Origin: Stutzerimonas stutzeri
Lineage (GTDB): Bacteria; Pseudomonadota; Gammaproteobacteria; Pseudomonadales; Pseudomonadaceae
Length of the DNA: 64,000 nt
Direction: 5' to 3'
Assembly (NCBI RefSeq): GCF_015291885.1
Contig: NZ_CP036186.1
Location: 4,416,001 to 4,480,000 of the forward strand
Shown: positions 56,890-64,000 of the stretch, one piece after another
Numbering within the stretch: position 1 is the first letter of the stretch
Layout of the letters: the number at the start of each line of letters is the position of its first letter
Program-made: the position numbers and the translations under genes
Notes under the pieces: model-generated
The model's input: the letters and a program-made list of their open reading frames with translations, nothing else
Told to the model about the DNA's origin: nothing
Databases searched by the model: none

Positions 56890-57246
56890 TCAGCGCTGCG
56901 GCAGCTGGCGCAACGGCCGGACCTCGACGCAGCCAAGACTGGCCGGCGGAATCTTCGCCGCGATGGCCTCGGCCTCCTGCTGGTCCGCCGCCTCGATCAG
57001 GTAGAAGCCCGCCAGCTGCTCGCGGGTTTCGGCGAACGGGCCGTCGACCACCGAGGTGACGCCGTCACGCACACGCACCGTGCGCGCGGTACGCACCGAC
57101 TGCAGCGGCTCGCCGGCGAGCATGTGGCCGCTGGCACGCAGCTCCTCGGCACAGCTCAGGCAACGCGCGACCAGCGCATGCCACTGCTCGTCGGTCATCG
57201 CATCCACACGCTGTTCGTCGTAATAGATCAGGCACAGGTAGTTCAT
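56890..57246 (-). CDS. YciI-family (DGPF) protein
   Basis: A 118-residue protein starting MNYLCLIYYDEQRVDAMTDE, with the DGPF motif in SVVDGPFAETREQLAGFYLIEA. Such proteins are consistently encoded beside ECF42 sigma factors and are likely their targets or modulators. It lies directly upstream of the ECF gene and 88 bp downstream of a SnoaL-like gene, on the same strand. Confidence 0.9.
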   Translation of the reverse strand: MNYLCLIYYDEQRVDAMTDEQWHALVARCLSCAEELRASGHMLAGEPLQSVRTARTVRVRDGVTSVVDGPFAETREQLAGFYLIEAADQQEAEAIAAKIPPASLGCVEVRPLRQLPQR

Positions 57247-57334
57247 GGCGGGGCTCCGTCTGCCGGCAACGGAGCAAAGCTAGCAGCCATTGAGCGACCT
57301 CGCCCGATTGCGCGACGAAGACCGCAGGCCAGCC

Positions 57335-57799
57335 TCAACCAGTCTGTTGCTGCGACGGTGCCTGATCCATACACACCTGGCCGGTCTGCATGTCGAAGGG
57401 CATCGAGAAATGCTCGTGGATCACCTTCCACTCGCCATCGCGCCGCGCCCAGACCCGCGTGCCGCGCATCCAGGCGGTCTGCAGCTCGCCTTCGCCGTTG
57501 GGTCCGCCACAATGGGTAAGCATGCGGCTGCAGGCCAGCTCGCCGCCGACATCCACATGCAGTTCATGGGTCTCGAAGAAACCTTCGCCCTGACAGAACT
57601 CGAAGCAGCGCTGCCAGTGCGCCCGGTATTCCTCAACGCCCTTGAATTGCAGTGCGCCGACCGCATCGAAGGCGACTACGTCATCGGCGTACTGCGCCAT
57701 GATCCGGTCGAGATCTTTGGCCTTGGTGGCCTGTTCAAACGTTTTGTGCAGCTGGCGAATGGCGCTCTCGTTCTGGCTGTTCTGGCTGTTCATATCCAT
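57335..57799 (-). CDS. SnoaL/NTF2-like protein (DUF4440-type)
   Basis: A 154-residue protein starting MDMNSQNSQNESAIRQLHKT. The NTF2-like fold pattern is AIRQLHKTFEQATKAKDLDR followed by YADDVVAFDAVGAL and a C-terminal GEWKVIHEHFSMPFDM. Function unknown; such proteins are frequent members of ECF41/ECF42-linked clusters. It is the first gene of the probable SnoaL-YciI-ECF operon. Confidence 0.85.
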   Translation of the reverse strand: MDMNSQNSQNESAIRQLHKTFEQATKAKDLDRIMAQYADDVVAFDAVGALQFKGVEEYRAHWQRCFEFCQGEGFFETHELHVDVGGELACSRMLTHCGGPNGEGELQTAWMRGTRVWARRDGEWKVIHEHFSMPFDMQTGQVCMDQAPSQQQTG

Positions 57800-58082
57800 C
57801 TCCTCTGATCGGTTTGAACGGGGGTTCACCAGCTAGTCGGTCGGCACACTGGCGAATCGACAAGCGCGCAGTCTTTTTTCGGAGATCACGGAGCACAGCT
57901 GACCTGTTGAGCTAGACCACCGCGTCAGGCGGCGGCACTTTTCAAAGGCGTACCGACTGCCGGAATGATGTTGCGAATTATTATTGTTGAAATATGATAG
58001 TGGCTCTCAGATGGCACGCACTCGAAAGCCCTCACCGTGCCTTTATCCGCCACAGCCACGTTCAACACCCGGTCAGGTTCCC

Positions 58083-60347
58083 ATGCCCACTCTCCGCTTC
58101 CCGCGCAAAACTGCACTGCTGCCCGTCTGCCTCGCCGCCAGCTTCGCTGGTTCGCCGCTCATGGCTCAGGAACGACTCGAGGACCAGCCCCAGAGCACAG
58201 CAGCCGAGCCGGTCGAGCTGCAATCGGTGGAGATCACGGCCAGCGCCGACGCCTCTGCAGACGGCCTGACCCAGCCTTATGCGGGCGAACAGGTCGCACG
58301 CGGTGGGCGCGTGGGTATTCTCGGCAACCGCGATTACATGGAAACGCCGTTCACCTCGACGTCCTATACCTCGCAGCTGATCCAGGATCAGCAGGCGCGC
58401 AGCGTGTCCGACGTGCTGCAGAACGACCCCTCGGTGCGCGTCGCCCGCGGCTTCGGCAACTTCCAGGAGATGTACGTGGTGCGCGGTTTCCCGGTGTACT
58501 CCGACGACATTTCCTACAACGGCCTCTATGGCCTGCTGCCGCGCCAGTATGTGGCCGCCGAGTTCATCGAGCGTGTGGAAGTGTTCCGCGGTGCCAACAC
58601 CTTCCTCAACGGCGCGGCGCCAGGCGGCAGCGGCATCGGCGGGGCGATCAACATCCTGCCCAAGCGCGCGCCGAACGAGCCGCTGACGCGACTGACCGTC
58701 GGTGCCGAAAACGGTGGCCAAGCCATGACCCACGCCGATATCGCCCGTCGCTTCGGCGAAGAGGAGCGCTTCGGTGTGCGCCTGAACGCAGCCAAGCGCG
58801 CTGGCGAAACCACGGTTGAGGACGAGGATCGCACCCTCGACATGTTCGCCCTCGGCCTCGACTACCAGGGCGACAACTTCCGCCTCTCCGGCGACATCGG
58901 TCACCAGTATCACTTCATCGACAACCCGCGGCCGAGTGTCCGGCTGAACGGTGGAATTCCCAGCGCACCGGATGCCGAGGACAACTTCGCGCAGACTTGG
59001 ACCTACTCAAAGGAGAAGCAGACCTTCGGCACCTTCCGCGGCGAGTACGACTTCTCCGATTCCGTGACCGGCTGGCTGGCCGCCGGCGTGCGCGAAGGCG
59101 AAGAGAAGAATCGTTTGGCAAACCCGCTCGCCAACGCGTCTGGCGCAACCACCGCCTACCGCTTCGACAACGTGCGCGAGGAAGAAATACGCACCAGCGA
59201 AGTGGGCCTGCGTGGTCTAGTGAAGACTGGCCCGGTATCGCACCAGTGGGTCGTTTCGGCAGCGATGTTCAGCGTTGAAGATCGTAATGCCTGGGCTGCA
59301 AGCAATTGGAACAGCCCATTCACCGGTGATCTGAACTCGCATACCAACACGGCCATGCCACCGATAGATCTCATCGATCCATTCAAAACAGCTGGATCAA
59401 TGTCGAACCCGAAGGTCACGGCTCGCACCAACACTCAGAGCCTGGCCATCGCCGATACCCTGGGCTTCATGGATGACCGCCTGCTGATCACCCTAGGTGC
59501 GCGGCGCCAGGGCATCGAGAGCAAAGGCTACGACTACGATACAGGCGAGCGAGCCTCCGCCTACAACCGCTACGAGACCACCCCGATAGCTGGCGTGGTC
59601 TACAAACTAAGCGACGACCTATCCATTTACGCCAATTACATCGAAGGCTTGGTCAAGGGTGATATCGCACCCTCCACAATTTGGGTCGATGACGCCAACC
59701 GAAGCGTCAGCAACGGCGGCCAAGCGCTCGCTCCCTATGTCTCCAAGCAGACCGAAGTCGGACTCAAATATGACGGCGGCAATATAGGTGGCAGCCTCGC
59801 CGTGTTCCAGACAAAACGCCCCTTTGCCACTTTTGAGTACGATGTCGCCAGCAATGCCCTCGACGGCACCTATGCGGAGAATGGTGAGCAGCGCAACCGC
59901 GGCGTTGAGTTGTCGATGTTCGGGGAGCCCGTTGATGGGGTACGCGTGCTTGGCGGCTTGACGCTGCTGGACGCAGAAATGACCAGCACCCGCCGTGGGC
60001 TCAACGACGGCAATCGCGTGATAGGTGTACCGCGTACCCAGGCCAACATTGGCACCGAATGGGATGTACCAGATCTGCAAAACCTGACACTGACAGCCCG
60101 AGCGCTCTATACCGGCAAGCAGTACGCTGACGCTGCCAACGAGCTGGAAGTGCCGTCCTGGACTCGTTTTGACCTCGGTGCCCGTTATCGCATGGTCGTT
60201 GACGACCGCGATGTCACACTGCGTGCCAATCTTGAGAACGTCACCGGTCGCGACTACTGGGCCTCAGCCGGTGGCTACCCGGACAACGGCTACCTCGTCC
60301 TCGGCGCCCCGCGCACGCTCTCCGTCAGCGCCACGGTCGACTTCTGA
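58083..60347 (+). CDS. TonB-dependent siderophore receptor
   Basis: Outer-membrane receptor of 754 residues with a signal peptide (MPTLRFPRKTALLPVCLAAS, cleavage near LMAQ). The TonB box region is VELQSVEITASAD, followed by the plug domain (SVSDVLQNDPSVRVARGFG, FIERVEVFRGANTFLNG, GSGIGGAINILPKRAP) and a 22-strand-type barrel ending in the terminal aromatic LSVSATVDF. The start at ATG 58083 gives the signal peptide; a longer frame does not. It is followed, one base overlapping, by a PepSY membrane protein gene. Siderophore type not determined. Confidence 0.93.
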   Translation: MPTLRFPRKTALLPVCLAASFAGSPLMAQERLEDQPQSTAAEPVELQSVEITASADASADGLTQPYAGEQVARGGRVGILGNRDYMETPFTSTSYTSQLIQDQQARSVSDVLQNDPSVRVARGFGNFQEMYVVRGFPVYSDDISYNGLYGLLPRQYVAAEFIERVEVFRGANTFLNGAAPGGSGIGGAINILPKRAPNEPLTRLTVGAENGGQAMTHADIARRFGEEERFGVRLNAAKRAGETTVEDEDRTLDMFALGLDYQGDNFRLSGDIGHQYHFIDNPRPSVRLNGGIPSAPDAEDNFAQTWTYSKEKQTFGTFRGEYDFSDSVTGWLAAGVREGEEKNRLANPLANASGATTAYRFDNVREEEIRTSEVGLRGLVKTGPVSHQWVVSAAMFSVEDRNAWAASNWNSPFTGDLNSHTNTAMPPIDLIDPFKTAGSMSNPKVTARTNTQSLAIADTLGFMDDRLLITLGARRQGIESKGYDYDTGERASAYNRYETTPIAGVVYKLSDDLSIYANYIEGLVKGDIAPSTIWVDDANRSVSNGGQALAPYVSKQTEVGLKYDGGNIGGSLAVFQTKRPFATFEYDVASNALDGTYAENGEQRNRGVELSMFGEPVDGVRVLGGLTLLDAEMTSTRRGLNDGNRVIGVPRTQANIGTEWDVPDLQNLTLTARALYTGKQYADAANELEVPSWTRFDLGARYRMVVDDRDVTLRANLENVTGRDYWASAGGYPDNGYLVLGAPRTLSVSATVDF

Positions 60348-61474
60348 TGCAGGCAGTCACCCTGCGGCGGTGGGGCTGGGTCCACAAGTGGTCCAGCCTC
60401 GTCTGCACGCTGTTCATCCTGATGCTGTGCCTGACCGGCTTGCTGCTGATCTTCTCCCACGAGATCGATCACCTCACCGGCAACGAAATCGAAGCGCCGG
60501 AGATGCCGGATGGTACGCCGCGCGCCTCGGTCGACCGGGTTGCGGCCGAAGCGGTGAAAGCCTATCCGGGCCTGGTGCCGCTGTATTTCTTCGCCGAGGA
60601 GGACGATCCGGACGTCTGGTACGTCAAGCTCGACACGCGGGTCGACACTGATGAAAGCGAGTCCACGCTGATCCTCTCCGATGCCCGTACGGCCGAGGTG
60701 CTCGGCGCGCCAAACTTCGACGAAGGCTTCATGAGCGTGATGTACCGCCTGCACGTAGATCTCTACGCGGGGCTGGCAGGCAAGCTGTTCCTCGGCTTCA
60801 TGGGCCTGCTGCTGATGGTGGCAATCGTCTCCGGCGTGGTGCTCTATGCACCCTTCATGCGCAAGCTGCGATTCGGCGAGGTACGCCAGGAACGTACCAC
60901 CCGCACCCGTTGGCTGGATCTGCACAACCTGCTCGGCATCGTCACCCTGGTGTGGGCGCTGGCGGTGGGCTTCACCGGCGTGATCAACACCTGGGCGGAC
61001 CTGATCTTCCAGGCTTGGCAGGCCGAGCAGGTCGCCGCGCTGCAGGCCGGCGAAACGCGAGTGCTGCTGGCCGCCGATGCCAACGACGCACCCGCCGCAG
61101 ATGGTTCGTTACAAACGGCAGTCGACCGCGTGCTCGCAGCCGCACCGGGTACGGCCGTGGCGATGATCGCCTACCCTGGGACGCTACGCGCCACGCCGGA
61201 GCATGTTGCGGTGATCCTTCGGGGTGACACGCCACTGACTTCCCGCCTGACCCAGGCGCTGCTGGTCGACCCGGCCGACGGCGAGGTGCTCGAAGCCGGC
61301 CCTCGACCCTGGTACGTCACCGCGCTGCAACTGTCCGAGCCGCTGCACTTCGGTGATTACGGCGGCCTGCCGCTGAAAATCCTCTGGGGGCTGTTGGACA
61401 TCCTCACCATCGTCGTGCTCGGCAGCGGCCTGTACCTGTGGCTCAAACGCGGCGCGACGGAGGTGCGCTCATGA
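60347..61474 (+). CDS. PepSY-associated membrane protein (siderophore-linked)
   Basis: A 375-residue inner-membrane protein with about four membrane segments: near the N-terminus (LVCTLFILMLCLTGLLLIFSH, in part), around GKLFLGFMGLLLMVAIVSG, LLGIVTLVWALAVGFTGVI, and LLDILTIVVLGSGLYLWL at the end. PepSY-type proteins of this kind are found beside TonB siderophore receptors and are thought to act as ferric reductases. It overlaps the receptor gene by one base (TGATG) and the next small gene by four (ATGA). Confidence 0.9.
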   Translation: MQAVTLRRWGWVHKWSSLVCTLFILMLCLTGLLLIFSHEIDHLTGNEIEAPEMPDGTPRASVDRVAAEAVKAYPGLVPLYFFAEEDDPDVWYVKLDTRVDTDESESTLILSDARTAEVLGAPNFDEGFMSVMYRLHVDLYAGLAGKLFLGFMGLLLMVAIVSGVVLYAPFMRKLRFGEVRQERTTRTRWLDLHNLLGIVTLVWALAVGFTGVINTWADLIFQAWQAEQVAALQAGETRVLLAADANDAPAADGSLQTAVDRVLAAAPGTAVAMIAYPGTLRATPEHVAVILRGDTPLTSRLTQALLVDPADGEVLEAGPRPWYVTALQLSEPLHFGDYGGLPLKILWGLLDILTIVVLGSGLYLWLKRGATEVRS

Positions 61475-61692
61475 TGCGCATCTGGTTGTGGCCGGTGCTG
61501 ATCGGCGTGCTGTCCACGCTCGGGCTGATCGCCGGGCTGGTCTCCGAAGGCGCGGGCGACTGGCTGAGCTGGCTGGCTCTGGCAGCTCCCGTCATCATCG
61601 GCCTGCATGGTTTGTCGCGCTGCGGCGCGCGCCATCAGAGGCGCGGCGGCAACGTTACGGCTGCAACATCTCGGCGAGCTGGTCGAAGCTGA
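61471..61692 (+). CDS. Small membrane protein after the PepSY gene
   Basis: A 73-residue protein starting MMRIWLWPVLIGVLSTLGLI with two hydrophobic segments (through LAGLVSEG and WLALAAPVIIGLHG). It is coupled to the PepSY gene by an ATGA overlap. Its basic tail (CGARHQRRGGNVTAATSRRA) overlaps the 3' end of the opposite-strand kinase gene by 38 bp, so the last residues may be an extension after loss of an earlier stop. Homologous small proteins commonly accompany PepSY siderophore genes. Confidence 0.75.
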   Translation: MMRIWLWPVLIGVLSTLGLIAGLVSEGAGDWLSWLALAAPVIIGLHGLSRCGARHQRRGGNVTAATSRRAGRS

Positions 61693-64000
61693 ACGGCTTG
61701 GGCAGCGAGCGCGCCGGCAGGTTGCTGTCGATACGGCCTTCACCGGAGACGAATACCAGCCGCAGCCATGGTTGAGTTCTTAGGGCCTCGGCTGCGAAGT
61801 CGGGACCGGATCGGCCTGGCAGATTGACGTCCAGCAACAGGTAATCGAAACGCTGCTCGTGCAGCCCCTGCGCGGCCGCTTCCGCGTTGGGATAGCCGCA
61901 AGTGCGGTAGCCCAGCTCCTCGACCATTTCGCAGGCCCGCGTGAGCAGCTGCGGCTGGTCCTCCACCACCATTACCCACTGCTGCTCGATGGGTTTGTCG
62001 TCGCTGTGCTGCGTGCCCAGCAACTGGCGCACCTTGCGCGCCAGGTCCTCCTGCCGATAGGGCTTGCTCAGCAACTCCACGCCCGGATCAAGGCGCCCAC
62101 CATGCACGATGGCATTGCGCGTGTAGCCGGAGGTGAACAGCACGGCGATTTCCGGCAGCAGCAGACGCGCCTGACGCGCCAGTTCGGTGCTGCTCAACGG
62201 CCCGGGCATGACCACATCGGTGAATAGAAGATCAATGGGAAGGCCGCTCTGCAGGATGCTCAAGGCGCTCTGCGCATCGTTGGCGCGCAGCACCGAGTAG
62301 CCAAGGCCGGTCAGCAGCTCGATCACCGTGGCCTGCACCGGCAGATCATCTTCGACCACCAGAATGGTTTCACTACCACCCACCACCGGCCCGACGGTGG
62401 ACTGCTGGACCTGCATTTCGGGCTGCTCGGTGCGCGGCAGGTAGAGCTTTACGCTCGTGCCGGCGCCCGGCTCGCTGTACAGGCGGATATGCCCGCCACT
62501 CTGCTTGGCGAAGCCGTACGCCATGCTCAGCCCCAGCCCGGTGCCGTGGCCTTCGGGCTTGGTGGTGAAGAATGGTTCGAAGGCCTGCTCGATGACTTCA
62601 GCGGGCATGCCGACGCCGGTGTCGGATACCGCCAGCAGCACGTACTGGCCGGGCGCAACGTCGATCTGAGTGCCGGTGTAGTACTCGTCGAGCATCGCGT
62701 TACCCAGCTCCAGGGTCAGCTTGCCGCCTTCGGGCATGGCATCGCGGGCGTTGATCGCCAGGTTGAGCACGACCTGTTCCAGCTGATTGGGGTCGACCAT
62801 GGTGGTCCACAGCCCACCCGCTACCACGGTTTCGATCTCGATGCGCTCGCCCAGCGCCTGACGCAGCAACTCGTCGAGATCCCGCAGCAGCCTGCCGAGA
62901 TTGGTCGGCTGCGGACGCAACGGCTGGCGGCGAGCAAAGGCCAGTAGTTGTCGCGCGAGCTTGGCGCCGCGTTCGACGGCCGAACCGGCAGCATCGACCC
63001 GTTTGGCAGCGGAGCGATTGTCTTCTACCAATGGCTGCAGCAATTGCAGGTTGCCGGCAATCACTTGCAGCACGTTGTTGAAGTCGTGGGCCACACCACC
63101 GGTGAGCTTGCCGATCGCTTCGAGTTTCTGCGACTGATACAGCGCCTGGCGGCTGAGTTCGAGTTCGCGGGTGCGCTCCTCGACCAGTTCCTGCAGGCGC
63201 TCGCTGGAGCGCTGCAGCGCCTGCTGTGCCAGTACCTGAGCGGTAACGTCATGGCCTTGGCAGAAAATGCCGCTGACCTGCTCGTCCTCGCTGAAAACCG
63301 GCTGAAAGACGAAATTCACATAGCGTCGCTCAGCCTTGCCGCCTGCCTGAGGGCGCACGCGCACGGCGATGTCGCGCCCGAGGTAGGGCCGGCCAGTGAC
63401 ATAGACCTGCTGCAGCAAATCGGAGAGCGCGCGGCTTTCGAGCTGTGGAAAGGCCTTGAGAGCCGGACGCCCCAGCAGCTCGCGTGAGCCAACCAACTGG
63501 TAGAAGGCGCGATTGGCGATCTTCAACTCGTGCATCGGGCCTTCGGTGATCGCGATAAAGCCGGGGGCCTGGTCAAACAGGCGCTGCAGGTGGGCGCGCT
63601 CCTCGCTGACCTGTCGCCCGTGCAATTCACTGGCACGGCGCTCGGCAACCAGTGCCGAAACATCGCGCAGGGTCAGAGCTGCGCCGACAACCGCACCATC
63701 TGCGGAGCAGACCGCGGCCACGACGATTTCCAACGTCCGCCCGCGGGCCGTGTCGTCCTGCTGCAGGGTCAGCGTGGTGTCGCAATCCTGTACGCTGGCC
63801 AATGCTTGACCCAGTTCAGCACTCCAGAACGGCAGTGCGCTCGCAGATCGCCTCAATACCTCGGCACGGGCCAGGCCAAACAACTCGGCGGCACCGGCAC
63901 TCCAGTAAAGCACCGCTCCCGCACGGTCGAGGCCGACGATGGCGTCGCGCGCCGCGTCGATGAAGTGATGCAGGTAAAGGTCCGCCGTGGCCGACGGACG
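61655..64000 (-). CDS. Hybrid PAS sensor histidine kinase with two receiver domains (5' end outside window)
   Basis: At least 781 residues; the frame is open to the window edge (RDAIVGLDRAGAVLYWSAGA), so its start lies beyond 64000. The order is PAS, a second PAS (APGFIAITEGPMHELKIANRA), coiled coil, HisKA with LTGGVAHDFNNVLQVIAGN, HATPase with DTGVGMP and GTGLGLSMAYG, a receiver domain (VVEDDLPVQATV; LLFTDVVMPGPL), and a second receiver (VVEDQPQLLTRA; YLLLDVNLPGRSG). The final LPKPFSFDQLAEMLQP is the end of the second receiver. The signal is unknown. Confidence 0.93.
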   Translation of the reverse strand, partial: RPSATADLYLHHFIDAARDAIVGLDRAGAVLYWSAGAAELFGLARAEVLRRSASALPFWSAELGQALASVQDCDTTLTLQQDDTARGRTLEIVVAAVCSADGAVVGAALTLRDVSALVAERRASELHGRQVSEERAHLQRLFDQAPGFIAITEGPMHELKIANRAFYQLVGSRELLGRPALKAFPQLESRALSDLLQQVYVTGRPYLGRDIAVRVRPQAGGKAERRYVNFVFQPVFSEDEQVSGIFCQGHDVTAQVLAQQALQRSSERLQELVEERTRELELSRQALYQSQKLEAIGKLTGGVAHDFNNVLQVIAGNLQLLQPLVEDNRSAAKRVDAAGSAVERGAKLARQLLAFARRQPLRPQPTNLGRLLRDLDELLRQALGERIEIETVVAGGLWTTMVDPNQLEQVVLNLAINARDAMPEGGKLTLELGNAMLDEYYTGTQIDVAPGQYVLLAVSDTGVGMPAEVIEQAFEPFFTTKPEGHGTGLGLSMAYGFAKQSGGHIRLYSEPGAGTSVKLYLPRTEQPEMQVQQSTVGPVVGGSETILVVEDDLPVQATVIELLTGLGYSVLRANDAQSALSILQSGLPIDLLFTDVVMPGPLSSTELARQARLLLPEIAVLFTSGYTRNAIVHGGRLDPGVELLSKPYRQEDLARKVRQLLGTQHSDDKPIEQQWVMVVEDQPQLLTRACEMVEELGYRTCGYPNAEAAAQGLHEQRFDYLLLDVNLPGRSGPDFAAEALRTQPWLRLVFVSGEGRIDSNLPARSLPKPFSFDQLAEMLQP

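Noticed and set aside
57965..58010. Fur box before the TonB receptor
   Set aside because: The AT-rich stretch near 57974-57992 matches the 19-bp Fur consensus at only about half its positions. Iron control is likely from the gene's function but not shown by this site.

Overview
The window is GC-rich chromosomal DNA of a Pseudomonas-type gammaproteobacterium. It most resembles the Stutzerimonas (Pseudomonas stutzeri) group: it carries ectABCD-ask with a promoter like that reported for P. stutzeri A1501, embedded in a gene order otherwise shared with P. aeruginosa (pycBA, LysR regulator, RpiR regulator, zwf, peptidase U32, GGDEF/EAL protein, uvrD). It is mostly core-type genome with one short AT-rich island at 41.25-44.1 kb. 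No transposase, integrase, CRISPR array or rRNA gene was seen.

Layout. 0-5.9 kb: C-terminal part of an asparaginase (cut by the window edge), a periplasmic solute-binding protein, glutaminase plus beta-carbonic anhydrase, and a MocR-type regulator divergent from a PaiB-like flavin-binding protein. 5.9-10.8 kb: a truncated acetyltransferase, the SbtA/SbtB bicarbonate transporter with its PII-like regulator, and two-subunit pyruvate carboxylase, which consumes bicarbonate. 11-15 kb: LysR regulator, RpiR/RccR-like regulator and glucose-6-phosphate dehydrogenase. 15.2-20.1 kb: osmostress operon ectA-ectB-ectC-ectD-ask for ectoine and hydroxyectoine. 20.2-31 kb: YdcH, TrhP-type U32 protein, a large GGDEF/EAL protein, UvrD, an orphan TRAP binding lipoprotein, a Tim44-domain protein, a secreted hydrolase, and a frameshifted ohr with a divergent AraC regulator.

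32.1-44.2 kb is a complete selenocysteine unit. fdnG (in-frame TGA with a following hairpin), fdnH and fdnI make the respiratory formate dehydrogenase, fdhE its maturation factor, selA and selB the Sec machinery, and selC the tRNA-Sec. selC has been split. A 40-bp copy of its 5' half remains 39 bp after selB, followed by about 2.8 kb of AT-rich DNA with an OLD-family nuclease and a small membrane protein, and then an intact selC. This is the footprint of integration in the tRNA anticodon loop, and the element is now without a visible integrase.

44.2-48 kb: a tandem pair of small exported paralogues, a lineage-type small protein whose 3' end has been tandemly repeated in 133-134 bp units, a GcvH-like/DsrE-like pair, and a cyclopropane-fatty-acid-synthase-like methyltransferase. 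48.1-55.4 kb: SulP anion transporter with a universal stress protein, an HD-GYP phosphodiesterase, and DctB/DctD. 55.6-57.8 kb: an ECF42-type sigma factor with its DGPF (YciI) partner and a SnoaL-like protein. 58-64 kb: a TonB-dependent siderophore receptor with a PepSY membrane protein, and a hybrid histidine kinase that runs off the end of the window.

The most interesting points are the selC-split mini-island with its OLD gene, the SbtAB-pyruvate carboxylase association, the GcvH-like/DsrE-like pair, and the ect promoter overlapping the first possible ectA ATG.
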